Numbered from the stretch's first letter, positions 42,246 through 51,749 are shown. The stretch: DNA of 64,000 bases from CAJQQK01 sp049116495 (GCA_049116495.1 JAGDYV010000007.1:1-64000), one strand, 5' to 3'. Notes: generated by a model not told the origin, from the letters alone. Made by a program: numbers and translations.

Positions 42246-44474
42246 TCAACCCGGAATTTCGAACGGCACCGACCGATCGGCAAACCGCTCGATTACGTTC
42301 TTCGTCAGGCGCGCGATGTCATTGTTGCCGCCATCTGTCAGCAGCGAGCCGCAATAGGTGATCGAGCCGACCGAGAACACCGCGCCGCCGCCCGGCGTTT
42401 CGAAGAACACGATGTCGGAGCGGATCAATTCCGGCTCGCTCTCGCCGGAGACATTGGTCAGATGCGTCAGGCGTTCTTCGGGCACCAGCACCCACGGCGC
42501 CTCCGGCTCGTGGCCCTCGGAGGTTGCCAGGATGACCGCGTGCGCCGGCGTGCCAAGTTCCTTGTCGGCGCGGTCCAATTCAAAGCCGGCGGCGCCATGG
42601 CCGCTCAAGCCGTGACCGCCGAACGTATCGTCGCCAATGCCATCCAGCATCCAACCGGCGCGGGATTGGCGGGCGCCCTCATTGACAATGTAATGCGATC
42701 CAACGAAATTCCCCTGTGCCGAAAAGCCGACACCGCACAGGTTCTGCGGCGGCCGGCCGTTGCGCCGCCATAAGCCACCGTACTCACCATCGAACTGGTT
42801 GTAGTATTCGCCCGGTTCCGCCGCCCACGCGCGAATGCCACCCTCGCCGCGACGGATCTCGATGACACCGCTCTTCTCGGGGTCAAGTGCGACCTTCCAG
42901 TAAAAGCCATTGCCGCCGAGATACATCAATCGGCCGCCGCTATCGCGATAGGTGGTCAGCGCATCCAGCATCGCGCGCGTGTGATACTCTGGATGTGAGC
43001 CGGTCATGACAACGGCGTAATCCTTCAACACGTCATGGCCTTCGTCGTGCAGTTCCTGGTCGGTGATGATATCAAAGTCGTAACCCTGATCTTCGAGCCA
43101 GGAATGCAGGTGGGTGTCAGCCTGGTAATGACGCAGGCCGGAAGCCCGGATCGCCGGGTCATGATAGGTGATGTAGCCGATGCGCACGTTGAGCATTGGC
43201 CGGTGCCACGCCGAGATCGAGATGCCGGCGCCATCAACGTGATCGTTGTACGTCGACCAGGCGTACTCGGGATGGTCGGCCGGATTGTGCGGGTATGCCG
43301 GCCATTCTGCGACCTGCTCACGCCATGCCTTCGACCAGCGCGAACTCAATCGAAACTCCGGCCGCGCGTGGTTCGCGTAAATTGTATACGTGAAGGTGGA
43401 GACCAGCACGGCGATCTTTGCCGCCGGCTTGCCCTTGGGAGGCACAACGAAGAACGGGATGTTGTCCGCCTCGCTGCCGGCCGAAACACGCAACGCATAA
43501 CAGCCCGAGGCGAGGTCCGCCGGCACCTGCCAACTGAGCGCCGTCGGCCAACCGCAATCGGTCATGTCATCGGAATGAAAATGGATCGCGCCATATTCCG
43601 TCGGCGCATGACGAAAGCACATCTCGTGCCCCGTCCATCGGCTTGAGCGCATGGCGCGGGCCGGATGATTGATGAGGTGTCCGACGAGTTTGTTCGGGCC
43701 GGTGTCGATGATCCGGCTGCTCTCCGGTTCGACGGAGAAGTCGAAGGCGAATATCGGGTCGGCGGCCTGCGTCGGTGCCACGCTTGCCTCGTTGAGTTCG
43801 GCGGCGCTCAACACGCGACCGTAGAGATGTGGATTTTCGATACGGCCATCGAATGTTGCATACCCGAGCGCAGGATCGGCAGCGGCGATGTGGAGCGTCC
43901 CGGAATTGCTCGCCGCGGCGCCGCCGGTTGCAGGTGCTTCGGCGCTCTGCCACTCGGCAGTGGCCGATGACCGATATTTCAATACCAGGGTTTTGGCCGC
44001 TGCATCGAAAATGACGGCAACATCCTGCCAGGCTTTTTCAGCGAGCGGCCGCGACGCAACCTGACTGTCACCGAGGCGCGCAACCAAACATCCTTTGGCA
44101 TCCACAGTCAGCGCGCAGCCGCTTTGACCATCCTCTGCCAACCAAGAGAGGGCGGCCATGTCCGCGCTTTCCGGCAGCCGCGTCGGCATCACCTGCAGCG
44201 TCAACGTGAAGGATGCAAGCTCGGCCAACGCATTTCCGGCCTCGACGCGGCCAAAAGATCCTTGCGGCACAGGGTGCTCGCCAACGTCCATCGGCGCCAA
44301 TTCGATGGCCAACGGTTCTTCGCGGATCCCATTGCCGGCCGGATTGGGGTCTGCTGAAATCACGCGCACCAACTCCGCCGCGACCGGCATCCCGGTCGCG
44401 TTGGATAGCTTGAAATTGAAGGTCTCGCCCGGACGCGCCGACAGACGATCCACATAGCCGGCCAGTTTCAACAT
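42246..44474 (-). CDS. N,N-dimethylformamidase large-subunit homologue
   Basis: A 742-residue protein. An N-terminal half of beta-sandwich type (about 1-330, including a lectin-like region around LHIAAADPALGYATFDGRIE) is joined to a C-terminal catalytic half. The latter has VLVSTFTYTIYANHARPEFR, then YITYHDPAIR, and the family motif VVMTGSHPEYHTRAML, where metal ligands are expected. Known dimethylformamidases have tyrosine- and glutamate-ligated iron and a small partner subunit encoded next to it; no such gene is seen here. The ATG at 44474 has GGGAG upstream. The substrate may be another amide. Confidence 0.85.
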   Translation of the reverse strand: MLKLAGYVDRLSARPGETFNFKLSNATGMPVAAELVRVISADPNPAGNGIREEPLAIELAPMDVGEHPVPQGSFGRVEAGNALAELASFTLTLQVMPTRLPESADMAALSWLAEDGQSGCALTVDAKGCLVARLGDSQVASRPLAEKAWQDVAVIFDAAAKTLVLKYRSSATAEWQSAEAPATGGAAASNSGTLHIAAADPALGYATFDGRIENPHLYGRVLSAAELNEASVAPTQAADPIFAFDFSVEPESSRIIDTGPNKLVGHLINHPARAMRSSRWTGHEMCFRHAPTEYGAIHFHSDDMTDCGWPTALSWQVPADLASGCYALRVSAGSEADNIPFFVVPPKGKPAAKIAVLVSTFTYTIYANHARPEFRLSSRWSKAWREQVAEWPAYPHNPADHPEYAWSTYNDHVDGAGISISAWHRPMLNVRIGYITYHDPAIRASGLRHYQADTHLHSWLEDQGYDFDIITDQELHDEGHDVLKDYAVVMTGSHPEYHTRAMLDALTTYRDSGGRLMYLGGNGFYWKVALDPEKSGVIEIRRGEGGIRAWAAEPGEYYNQFDGEYGGLWRRNGRPPQNLCGVGFSAQGNFVGSHYIVNEGARQSRAGWMLDGIGDDTFGGHGLSGHGAAGFELDRADKELGTPAHAVILATSEGHEPEAPWVLVPEERLTHLTNVSGESEPELIRSDIVFFETPGGGAVFSVGSITYCGSLLTDGGNNDIARLTKNVIERFADRSVPFEIPG

Positions 44475-44632
44475 GCTCGTCCACTCCCTCAACACTTCCT
44501 GGTGGAGAAGGTTTGGCGGGATGCGTGGCCCCGGTCAAGGGCACGCGTCGCCGGCGCACGCGGTCAGTCCGCGCGCGACAATGGCCACGACGTCATGATT
44601 TTCGCATGCCAATAACGTCCCGGGGCTCCTGG

Positions 44633-45970
44633 CTAAGGAGAGAACGTCCGCGGGGCCGCCGCAATCGCGTCCGGATCAGCGGTGCCGACCAATTCTGCGG
44701 CGCCGTCACGGCCGTAGATATCAGGCCGGAATTGCAGTGTGCCATCGGCCTCCGCCCAAGCAGTGATATAGGTGAAGTGCACCGGAATCGGCCGCGTGAG
44801 TTTGATGTCGAGTGGCTGGCCACGATCAATAATTTCGCCAACCGCGCCATCGGAGGCGAAGCCAGGCTCATAGCTCGCGATCCAAGCAACCAGATCCATC
44901 ACACCCTGCACCCTGACGCAGCCGGCGCTGAACGCGCGATAGCGCTGTCCGAACAGCGGTTTCAAAGGTGTGTCGTGCATATAGACGATATGCTCGTTCG
45001 GCATATTGATCCGCACCAGACCCAGCGCATTCCACGGCCCCGGATCCTGGCGAAATTTTACAATCTTGGCATCCGCCGTTCGCCAGTCGATTTGCGTCGG
45101 GTCGAGTTCCTGCCCATCATAAGTCTTGGCGAGAACGCGGATGCGTTCCTTATCGAGATACTCAGGCTCCCGAACCAGGCGCGGAAACAAGTCCTTACGT
45201 GCGATGCTCATTGGCACACGCCAGTAAGGGAAAAAATTCAGGCCCTGGATTGTTGCTGCAATCGTCGGTGTCTGGCGATCCGGCTTGCCAACAATCACGC
45301 GGTGGCGCTGCTGGACCTCGTAGCGCGCAACAGCCTCAAGTTCGAAAGACGCTGTATTGACCAGGATGTAGCGATCCGCAATCCGACCTTGTATCAACGC
45401 TGCGACACGCTGTCGATTGAGCCGAAGCTGTTTCAGGCGAGACGATGGTGAAACAGCAAGTTGTGCACGCGTCGGACGGTCCAGACGTCCGGTCGGGCGC
45501 AGACCGTGGCGCTGCTGAAAGCGTTTCACCGCCGCCTCGACATATCTGTCGAAGCTATAACTGCCGGCTGTGGCGCGCGCCGTGCGCAGGGGCATATCAC
45601 CGGTTGCGGTTAGAATTCGGCGGACGACATCGACCGCTTCGTGATCATCGTCCGGTCGCAACATGCCGGTTTTTGGCATCCGAGGCCAATTTCTCCGCGC
45701 AGCCATTTCGCTCAGGCGCTTGATCGCAGCGTCCATATGGATCAGCATTTCGTCGCTGCGCAACGGTATCTTGCCGGGCCTGAGATCATTGAGCGGTATT
45801 TTTTCACGTTTTGGTGGTCGGCGGCGTGTCGTGCTGCTTTCTGAATGCCCGAAGCCCTGCAGTCCCTCCCACCAAGCCTTCCCGGCCAGTGCTTTGCCCG
45901 CCCCACCGGCGACCAGCGACCCAGCCCCAAGAAGTCTCAGGAGTTGTCGACGCTTCAACTGTGCAGTCAT
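44633..45970 (-). CDS. L,D-transpeptidase (YcbB-like), exported
   Basis: A 445-residue cell-wall enzyme. The N-terminus has a Tat-like RRQLLRLLGAG and a hydrophobic stretch, so it is exported. A peptidoglycan-binding region lies around residues 145-180 (FQQRHGLRPTGRLDRPT). The YkuD catalytic domain spans about 205-390, with VYMHDTPLKPLFGQ and the active-site FSAGCVRVQGVMDL (S-x-G-C-x-R). Such enzymes make 3-3 cross-links in peptidoglycan and often confer beta-lactam tolerance. The ATG at 45970 has GAGAGGGA upstream; an ATG seven codons before is also possible. Confidence 0.92.
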   Translation of the reverse strand: MTAQLKRRQLLRLLGAGSLVAGGAGKALAGKAWWEGLQGFGHSESSTTRRRPPKREKIPLNDLRPGKIPLRSDEMLIHMDAAIKRLSEMAARRNWPRMPKTGMLRPDDDHEAVDVVRRILTATGDMPLRTARATAGSYSFDRYVEAAVKRFQQRHGLRPTGRLDRPTRAQLAVSPSSRLKQLRLNRQRVAALIQGRIADRYILVNTASFELEAVARYEVQQRHRVIVGKPDRQTPTIAATIQGLNFFPYWRVPMSIARKDLFPRLVREPEYLDKERIRVLAKTYDGQELDPTQIDWRTADAKIVKFRQDPGPWNALGLVRINMPNEHIVYMHDTPLKPLFGQRYRAFSAGCVRVQGVMDLVAWIASYEPGFASDGAVGEIIDRGQPLDIKLTRPIPVHFTYITAWAEADGTLQFRPDIYGRDGAAELVGTADPDAIAAAPRTFSP

Positions 45971-46391
45971 ATCCGTCCCTCTCGGCGACATTGCATCAAC
46001 GCCGCGCTTGCTACACGGCGCTCAGCCCCACCTGCTGATTCGCGATCCTAGCAGCAATCATGACGCCAGCACGGCACCAACAACCACTATCCGAGTAATC
46101 AGCGACGAGTCAGAAACCTCCACGCCAGCTGCAATTCTCGAACTTCACCCTGTCACGAACCAATATGCCGGTCATACTGGATCGCCTTGGATGTGGCCAA
46201 ACAAAGACCATTCAACAGGTTGTGACTTCTACGGATTACTGGGACGTGTGGCATTTGGCCATCAACTCACGGTCAGGATCGGTGCACATATCCGGATATC
46301 GCCATCCCCGGTCTGCTAGCCTGATGAAGCACCAAGCAAGTGATGCGCCAAACAGGCGCGACACAAATCGACTGACGCGCCGCACGCACCT
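45971..46391. other. Spacer between L,D-transpeptidase and enoyl-CoA hydratase
   Basis: About 420 bp, divergent, expected to carry both promoters. Base composition is less GC-rich than in the genes. No RNA gene, repeat or supported ORF was found. Confidence 0.35.
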
Positions 46392-46412
46392 ATGACCAAC
46401 CAGGAGATCGAA

Positions 46413-47207
46413 GTGAGCGAAGCCCCCGTTTTATGGTCCTGTGATTCGCGTGGCGTCTTCACGGTGACGATCAATCGCCCGGAGCGAAACAACGCCTACA
46501 ATGGCGCCTTACTGCAAGGCCTACACGATGCATTGGATGCCCTTGACGATGAACCCGGCCTGCGTGCCGTCGTTATCAAAGGTAATGGCCGGCATTTTCA
46601 GGCCGGCGCCGACCTTTTATGGCTGAACGAGACGCGTGCCGGCACGCCGCAGCACAATTTCGACGCTTCAAAAGTGACGACCATGGCGATCGATCGCCTC
46701 AACCATCTCAGTGTCGTGACAATCGCGCTGGTACAGGGCTTTTGCGTCGGAGGTGGCACCGGTCTTTTGGCGGCGTGTGACGTTGTCATCGCCAGCGAGG
46801 ATGCTCAATTTGCGATCTCAGAAGCGCGGTGGGGCGTTACGGCGGCTGTGATCATTCCACAGCTGGTTGATGCCATCGGCGCGCGTCAGGTCCGGCGCTA
46901 CGCATTGACCTGTGAGCGCTTCGATGCCGATACGGCCCGACGCCTGGGCCTTGTGCACGAAGTCGTGGCGCGCGATCAGCTGGAGGCCAAGGGCGAGGAA
47001 GTACTTACCGCGCTGCTCGAATGTGCACCTCTCGCAATTGCTGAAACCAAGGCGCTTGCGCTGCAGTGCTCACATGGCGATATGCCCGTTGACGACCTCG
47101 ACCGCTTGATCCAGAGCCATTCCGACAAACGTCAATCGGACGAAGCCGGTGAAGGTCTCAAGTCGTTCGCCGAGAAACGTTCGGCGTCCTGGTCGCCAAA
47201 CGCTTGA
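46413..47207 (+). CDS. Enoyl-CoA hydratase/isomerase family protein
   Basis: A crotonase-fold protein of about 264 residues. The oxyanion-hole segments are HFQAGADLLWL and QGFCVGGGTGLLAACDVVIA, and the catalytic region is AISEARWGVTAAVII. It resembles methylglutaconyl-CoA or short-chain enoyl-CoA hydratases. The start is debatable: GTG at 46413 has AGGAG at ideal distance, while an ATG at 46392 (seven codons upstream) has no ribosome site. It converges with metY. Confidence 0.88.
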   Translation: MSEAPVLWSCDSRGVFTVTINRPERNNAYNGALLQGLHDALDALDDEPGLRAVVIKGNGRHFQAGADLLWLNETRAGTPQHNFDASKVTTMAIDRLNHLSVVTIALVQGFCVGGGTGLLAACDVVIASEDAQFAISEARWGVTAAVIIPQLVDAIGARQVRRYALTCERFDADTARRLGLVHEVVARDQLEAKGEEVLTALLECAPLAIAETKALALQCSHGDMPVDDLDRLIQSHSDKRQSDEAGEGLKSFAEKRSASWSPNA

Positions 47208-47247
47208 TTGTTCTGTCACCGCTTCCTGGCGGGCTCGGCTCGGGACG

Positions 47248-48540
47248 CTAGTTGCCTGACAGGGCCTGATCGATATCACCGATAATGTCGGCCTTGTCTT
47301 CGATACCAATGGACAGGCGGATGACGTCATCTCCAGCACCGGCAAGATCGCGCTGTTCTGGCGTCAGCTGGCGGTGTGTCGTCGATGCGGGATGAATAAC
47401 AAGGCTGCGGGTGTCTCCGATATTTGCCAGGTGGCTGAACAAATTCAGCTTCTCGACAAATGCCACGCCGGCCTCGTAGCCACCTTTGACACCGAATGTG
47501 AAGACCGCGCCAGCGCCCTTCGGGCAGATCTTCTTGTGGACTTCATAGAACTTGTTATCCGGCAGACCGGCATAGTTGACCCACTCGACCCTGTCATGAC
47601 GGCTCAAATGCTCAGCGACCGCCAGCGCGTTTTCGCAGTGCCGGGCCATTCGCAGCGGCAACGTCTCGCAACCGTTCAGAATCAAGAAGGCGTTCATCGG
47701 TGCAATCGCCGGTCCGGTATCACGCAAACCCATCACGCGACAGGCAATGGCGAAGGCGAAGTCGCCGAATGTCTCTGCAAGAACGAGCCCATTGTAGGAA
47801 TCATTCGGCTCAACCATCGTCTTGTAGCGATGCTTTGAGCCCAGCCAATCGTACTTCCCGCCATCAACGATAATGCCGCCGATGGAATTACCGTGGCCGC
47901 CAATGAACTTTGTCAACGAGTGAATGACAATGTCGGCACCGTGCTGGAACGGCTGGCACAGATACGGTGACGCCATCGTGTTGTCGACGATCAATGGAAC
48001 ACCAGCTTTTTTCGCGACCGCCGCGATGGCTTCGATATCGACAATGACCCCACCAGGGTTTGCGATGCTTTCGATGAAGATCGCCCGCGTCTTGTCCGTC
48101 ACGGCTGCTTCGAAGCTCGCCGGATCCGTCGAATCGGCCCATGCGACGTTCCAGTTGAACTTCTTGTACGCGTGATTGAACTGATTGACCGAGCCGCCAT
48201 AAAGTTGGCGCCCGGCGATAAACTCATCGCCAGGCTCGAGCAGCGTGTGGAACGTCAGGAATTGCGCGGCATGGCCGGATGCGACGGCGAGCGCGGCGGT
48301 GCCACCTTCCAACGCGGCGATCCGTGATTCGAGTACCGCCTGCGTCGGGTTCATGATCCGCGTGTAAATGTTGCCGAACGCTTCAAGTCCGAACAGCGAC
48401 GCGGCATGGTCTGCATCGTTGAAAACAAAAGATGACGTCTGATAGATCGGCGTCACACGGGCGCCGGTCGATGGATCCGGCGCGGCACCGGCGTGAACCG
48501 CAAGCGTGTCAAACTTCGGTGCAGGGGCTTGATCGGTCAT
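47248..48540 (-). CDS. metY: O-acetylhomoserine sulfhydrylase
   Basis: A 430-residue PLP enzyme that makes homocysteine (or methionine with methanethiol) from O-acetylhomoserine and sulfide. The start TLAVHAGAAPDPSTGARVTP and YQTSSFVFND are typical of the MetY/Cys-Met-metabolism family. The PLP lysine lies in IVIHSLTKFIGGHGNSIGG. Residues VDNTMASPYLCQP and NPGG in IESIANPGG complete the cofactor pocket. A 410-bp spacer upstream may hold a regulated leader. The CoA-binding gene nearby (49252) often travels with metY in other genomes, by my recollection. Confidence 0.93.
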   Translation of the reverse strand: MTDQAPAPKFDTLAVHAGAAPDPSTGARVTPIYQTSSFVFNDADHAASLFGLEAFGNIYTRIMNPTQAVLESRIAALEGGTAALAVASGHAAQFLTFHTLLEPGDEFIAGRQLYGGSVNQFNHAYKKFNWNVAWADSTDPASFEAAVTDKTRAIFIESIANPGGVIVDIEAIAAVAKKAGVPLIVDNTMASPYLCQPFQHGADIVIHSLTKFIGGHGNSIGGIIVDGGKYDWLGSKHRYKTMVEPNDSYNGLVLAETFGDFAFAIACRVMGLRDTGPAIAPMNAFLILNGCETLPLRMARHCENALAVAEHLSRHDRVEWVNYAGLPDNKFYEVHKKICPKGAGAVFTFGVKGGYEAGVAFVEKLNLFSHLANIGDTRSLVIHPASTTHRQLTPEQRDLAGAGDDVIRLSIGIEDKADIIGDIDQALSGN

Positions 48541-48953
48541 GACGCATGTATCCTATAACGCTAACAGGGATTGAAATTATAAGGCTCTGCTCTTTGTTTA
48601 TCCGGATCGCCGCCTGGGCACCACCGGAGAAATGATGGCAGCGAATGCCGGCCGCCTCAAGAATAGCGGCTGCTGGCTGACCTACATGGGCCGCGTGCTC
48701 GCGTCTTCCCGGCAGGCGCAAAAAATTTCTTCTTAGCCGACCATCGACGAACCAATTTTTTTCCCGCCAAATCAATCCAATGAGCGACACCGTGCCGCGC
48801 GCGCACCGCCTCTACCTGCGTACGACACACACCGGGACTGCAGCAAGCCGGTCGTCCATTTGCGGAATGTGCGTATAGTATCAGCTGTCTGATTGGTGCA
48901 AATACGCAAATCGCGGCAACCGATCAGTTCAATAACACAGCGGTAAAGACAAC
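48541..48953. promoter_or_regulatory. metY leader and divergent spacer
   Basis: 413 bp without a gene. The metY-proximal leader contains, on the minus strand, a CCGG-flanked stem followed by GGATAAACAAAGAGC (about 48586-48605), which recalls the conserved 3' part of SAM-II riboswitches, the usual control of alphaproteobacterial metA/metZ-type genes. The conserved U-rich loop of SAM-II is missing, so this is not a confident assignment. The rest should contain the promoter of the small glycine-rich gene. Confidence 0.25.
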
Positions 48954-49235
48954 ATGGATCTCATCTCATTGGCCACAGGCGGCCTTGGTGGCCTGATTGG
49001 CGGCAACGTTCTTGGCAAAATTGCAGGCGGGCGCGCAGCCGGTGTTGGCGCAAATTCCATTGTCGGCATTATCGGCGGCATGATCGGCAGTTATTTTCTC
49101 GGCCCGACCTGGGGACCCATGGTCGGCCCGATGATCGGCAGCGGACTGGAATCGATTGTCGGCAATTTGCTCGGCGGCGGCGCTGGCGGTGCCGGCCTTG
49201 GTTTGTTGTGGGGCATTATCCGGCGCTTCATGTAA
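48954..49235 (+). CDS. Small glycine-rich hydrophobic protein
   Basis: A 93-residue protein made almost entirely of glycine, alanine and aliphatic residues (for example GGLGGLIGGNVLGKIAGG, SIVGIIGGMIGSYFLGP), ending in IIRRFM. It should be a membrane protein with two or three glycine-zipper helices, similar to other small GlsB-like or glycine-zipper proteins, but I recognise no specific family. The GTAAAGACAAC region before the ATG is a weak ribosome site. The composition is consistent along its length and a hairpin follows the stop. Confidence 0.6.
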   Translation: MDLISLATGGLGGLIGGNVLGKIAGGRAAGVGANSIVGIIGGMIGSYFLGPTWGPMVGPMIGSGLESIVGNLLGGGAGGAGLGLLWGIIRRFM

Positions 49236-49236
49236 C

Positions 49237-49252
49237 AGCGGCAAAGGCCGCT
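49237..49252. terminator. Short hairpin between convergent genes
   Basis: AGCGGC (49237-49242) and GCCGCT (49247-49252) with an AAAG loop, lying between the stops of the glycine-rich gene and the CoA-binding gene. Stable but without a T-run; may serve both directions. Confidence 0.4.
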
Positions 49253-49785
49253 TACGCCTGTGCGGCAAGCACGTGGTTTTGAAAACCGTTCGGAGATAGT
49301 TTCGGGCGCAGGCTTGATATTGTGCCGGAGTAGACGCCGGCCCAGTTCAACTCGCCCGATAATCGGCCGTATTCAATCTTCGGGCACCGGTTCATGACAA
49401 CCTTCATGCCTGCGGCTTCTGCTTCGGCGGCTGCAGCATCGTTACGCACGCTCAACTGCATCCAGATGACTTTGGCCCGCAACGTGTCGTTGAGCTCGAT
49501 AACTTCCTTGACGATCACGCCGGCTGCTTCGGCGTTGCGAAAAATGTCGACAATATCGACCGGCCCCGGCAACTCCGCGAGTGAGCCGTAGACGGTTTGT
49601 CCGAGCAATTTCTTGCCGGCCAATCCCGGATTGATCGGATGCACCTCGAAGCCTTTGCCAAGCAGGTACTTCAGCGCGAAGTAACTGGGTCGGTTCGTAT
49701 TGGCGCTGGCGCCAATCATGGCGATGCTGCGCGCGCCTGCGAGAATGTTGGTGATGTAACGTTCGGAATAATGGTCGTGGTTCAT
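49252..49785 (-). CDS. CoA-binding (YccU-like) protein
   Basis: A 177-residue CoA-binding-domain protein. The Rossmann-like fold shows SIAMIGASANTNRPSYFALK near the start, then FEVHPINPGLAGKKLLGQ and the C-terminal MNRCPKIEYGRL typical of this family. Members bind CoA or a nucleotide cofactor and their role is unclear. It follows the VOC gene by 6 bp and the crotonase gene before it, so the three probably form one leftward transcript. Confidence 0.9.
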   Translation of the reverse strand: MNHDHYSERYITNILAGARSIAMIGASANTNRPSYFALKYLLGKGFEVHPINPGLAGKKLLGQTVYGSLAELPGPVDIVDIFRNAEAAGVIVKEVIELNDTLRAKVIWMQLSVRNDAAAAEAEAAGMKVVMNRCPKIEYGRLSGELNWAGVYSGTISSLRPKLSPNGFQNHVLAAQA

Positions 49786-49791
49786 GATGGA

Positions 49792-50259
49792 CTAGCTGTC
49801 TGCTTCTTCCGTTTCAGGGCCCGGCAGGTTCATGTAGCCGTTCTCGTCGAGTTCCGCGAATGGATTGTACGCCACTTCCCACAAATGGCCGTCGGGATCA
49901 GCAAAATAGCCCGAATAGCCGCCCCAAAATACTTTCTGCGCCGGTTTGACGACCCTTGCACCGGCTTGCTCCGCCTTGCCCATCACTTGGTCAACATCTG
50001 CTTCACTGTGGCGGTTTTGCGCGAGCGCGATCGCGCCTTGTCCAGGGGCGCCGACGTCCGTATCTGCATCCTTGGCCAACTCAACGGTTGGAAACAGGCC
50101 GACAACAATCGTACCAGAGGTCATGAACGAGATGCCGGGCTGGCTCGCCGATGACCGCGCAAAGCCGAGCGCCTGATAAAAGCCCGTTGCGCGCTCAAGG
50201 TCGGCAACTCCGAGCGTCACCATGGTGACATGGCCACGCAGGGCTCGTGTCGTGCTCAT
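49792..50259 (-). CDS. VOC-family protein (glyoxalase/bleomycin-resistance fold)
   Basis: A 155-residue single VOC domain. Visible segments are LRGHVTMVTLGVADLERATG, FYQALGFARS and GYFADPDGHLWEVAYNPF, where the His and Glu of the metal site are expected. It may be a lyase, epimerase or resistance-type binding protein; the substrate is unknown. The ATG at 50259 lies 1 bp after the stop of the crotonase gene, indicating coupled translation. Confidence 0.85.
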   Translation of the reverse strand: MSTTRALRGHVTMVTLGVADLERATGFYQALGFARSSASQPGISFMTSGTIVVGLFPTVELAKDADTDVGAPGQGAIALAQNRHSEADVDQVMGKAEQAGARVVKPAQKVFWGGYSGYFADPDGHLWEVAYNPFAELDENGYMNLPGPETEEADS

Positions 50260-50260
50260 G

Positions 50261-51091
50261 TCAGCGGCCTTCCCAACTCGGCGCGCGCTTTTCAATGAAG
50301 GCGTTGATGCCCTCTTCGGCATCACGAGCCAGCATGTTGCGCACCATGACATCGGCGGCATAGTCGTAGGCGTCACTCAAGTTCGACTCGAGCTGCCGGT
50401 AGAACGCCTCCTTGCCGATCGCGACTGTCAAAGGTGACTTGTCGGCAATCTGCCGTGCCATGGCTGTTGCCTCGTCAAGACATTTGTCCTGCGTGACAAC
50501 GCGGTTGACGAGACCAAAGTTCTTGGCGTCCTGCGCCTTGAGCATCTCGCCAAGCAATAGCATCTCCATGGCTTGTTTTCGCGACACGTTCCGCGATAAA
50601 GCGACCATTGGTGACGAACAGAACAAGCCGATATTGACGCCGGGCGTATTGAACAACGCTTCTTCGCCCGCAACCGCGAGGTCGCAGGTCGCAACCAGCT
50701 GACAACCGGCCGCAGAGGCGATGCCATGCACGGCCGCTATGAACGGCTTGGGCGACCGGACGATACCCTGCATCATCTCTGCACAGGCTTGCATCGTTTC
50801 GGCGAAGAACGCGCGCCCGCGATCGCTGTCGGCGCGATGCGCCGTGAGTTCCTTGAGATCATGTCCCGCACAAAACCCCGGCCCGTTGCCTGCGAGTACG
50901 ACGGCGCTGACGCTGGCGTCGGCGGAAAGCTCATCCGTCGCCGATTTCAGGGCCGCAATCATATCCAGCGACAACGCATTGCGGGCTTGCGGACGGTTCA
51001 GCGTCAACGTTACGACAGCGCCGTCGCGCGATTGCTGCAATAGGGACTCTGAGCCCGAGATTGACTGCTTTGCGGCGGCCGCGTTGTTCAT
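50261..51091 (-). CDS. Enoyl-CoA hydratase family protein (ECHDC3-like)
   Basis: A 276-residue crotonase-fold protein. The oxyanion-hole segments are GPGFCAGHDLKELT and VHGIASAAGCQLVATCDLAV; GLFCSSPMVALSRNVSRKQA is typical of the ECHDC3 branch. The canonical catalytic Glu region is replaced by NTPGVNIGLFCSSP, so hydratase activity is uncertain. The ATG at 51091 was chosen because conserved sequence starts there; an open frame extends far upstream without RBS. It leads the VOC and CoA-binding genes. Confidence 0.88.
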   Translation of the reverse strand: MNNAAAAKQSISGSESLLQQSRDGAVVTLTLNRPQARNALSLDMIAALKSATDELSADASVSAVVLAGNGPGFCAGHDLKELTAHRADSDRGRAFFAETMQACAEMMQGIVRSPKPFIAAVHGIASAAGCQLVATCDLAVAGEEALFNTPGVNIGLFCSSPMVALSRNVSRKQAMEMLLLGEMLKAQDAKNFGLVNRVVTQDKCLDEATAMARQIADKSPLTVAIGKEAFYRQLESNLSDAYDYAADVMVRNMLARDAEEGINAFIEKRAPSWEGR

Positions 51092-51200
51092 TCGTGTAAC
51101 CCGCTTTGATGTGTCGGAAACATGCGCCGAAGGACCTTGCGGTCCGGCACTGGATTGTACCGACAATATCAGAGCAAGCCAACCGCATCCGATCGCGGGT

Positions 51201-51749
51201 CTATTCCTCGAACAATTTCGCCAGCGCTTTGAAATTCTTCTGAACGAGCGCGACATTGCCCGCGTATTTGAGTTTCGGGGTGTGCGTGATCGATTCCTTG
51301 ATGGAGGCGACCAACTGCTTCTTCTCATCCCCTTTGATGCCTTTATCGGCTTCCGTCTCGGCCAGTTCCTCCTTGAGAACCTCGACCGGTTCTTTGAATG
51401 TACCGTCCTCATCATTGATGCCGGACATAACGAACGTGATGTTCGAGACCACCGTTTCCAGGTCATCAAACGAACTGAAGCCGCCTTCCTTGGCGAGCGC
51501 CTCAAGCTCCTCCGACAGTTTTTTGTCGGGTTCTCCATTTGCCTTGTCGATGCGGTCGAACATCTTGACCAGCTTTGGGCTGATTTTCAGATAACCTTTG
51601 ATGTGTCCTTCGGTAAGTTCAATCTGCTGAAGCTTGAGGAGTTCGCCCTTGGTCTCCGCGCTCACCGGTCCGAGCGCACCAAACATGCTCGCAACGAGAA
51701 CGGCTAAGACGGCAATGAAACTACGAGTCTGCTTAGTCAACCGCTGCAT
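51201..51749 (-). CDS. Exported helical protein of unknown function
   Basis: A 182-residue protein with a clear signal peptide (RSFIAVLAVLVASMFGALGPVSA, cleavage after about residue 31). The mature part is highly charged and helical, with Lys/Glu-rich stretches (EVLKEELAETEADKGI, KGDEKKQLVASIKESI) and no cysteine. It is probably periplasmic. No family was recognised. It stands 109 bp upstream of the crotonase gene on the same strand. Confidence 0.75.
   Translation of the reverse strand: MQRLTKQTRSFIAVLAVLVASMFGALGPVSAETKGELLKLQQIELTEGHIKGYLKISPKLVKMFDRIDKANGEPDKKLSEELEALAKEGGFSSFDDLETVVSNITFVMSGINDEDGTFKEPVEVLKEELAETEADKGIKGDEKKQLVASIKESITHTPKLKYAGNVALVQKNFKALAKLFEE

Noticed and set aside
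46165..46395. 76-codon plus-strand frame before the enoyl-CoA hydratase
   Set aside because: No family resemblance, no ribosome site and a basic, random-looking composition.
50721..51707. 328-codon plus-strand frame across the crotonase and exported-protein genes
   Set aside because: Spans two genes with clear families or signal peptide on the minus strand; no protein features of its own.
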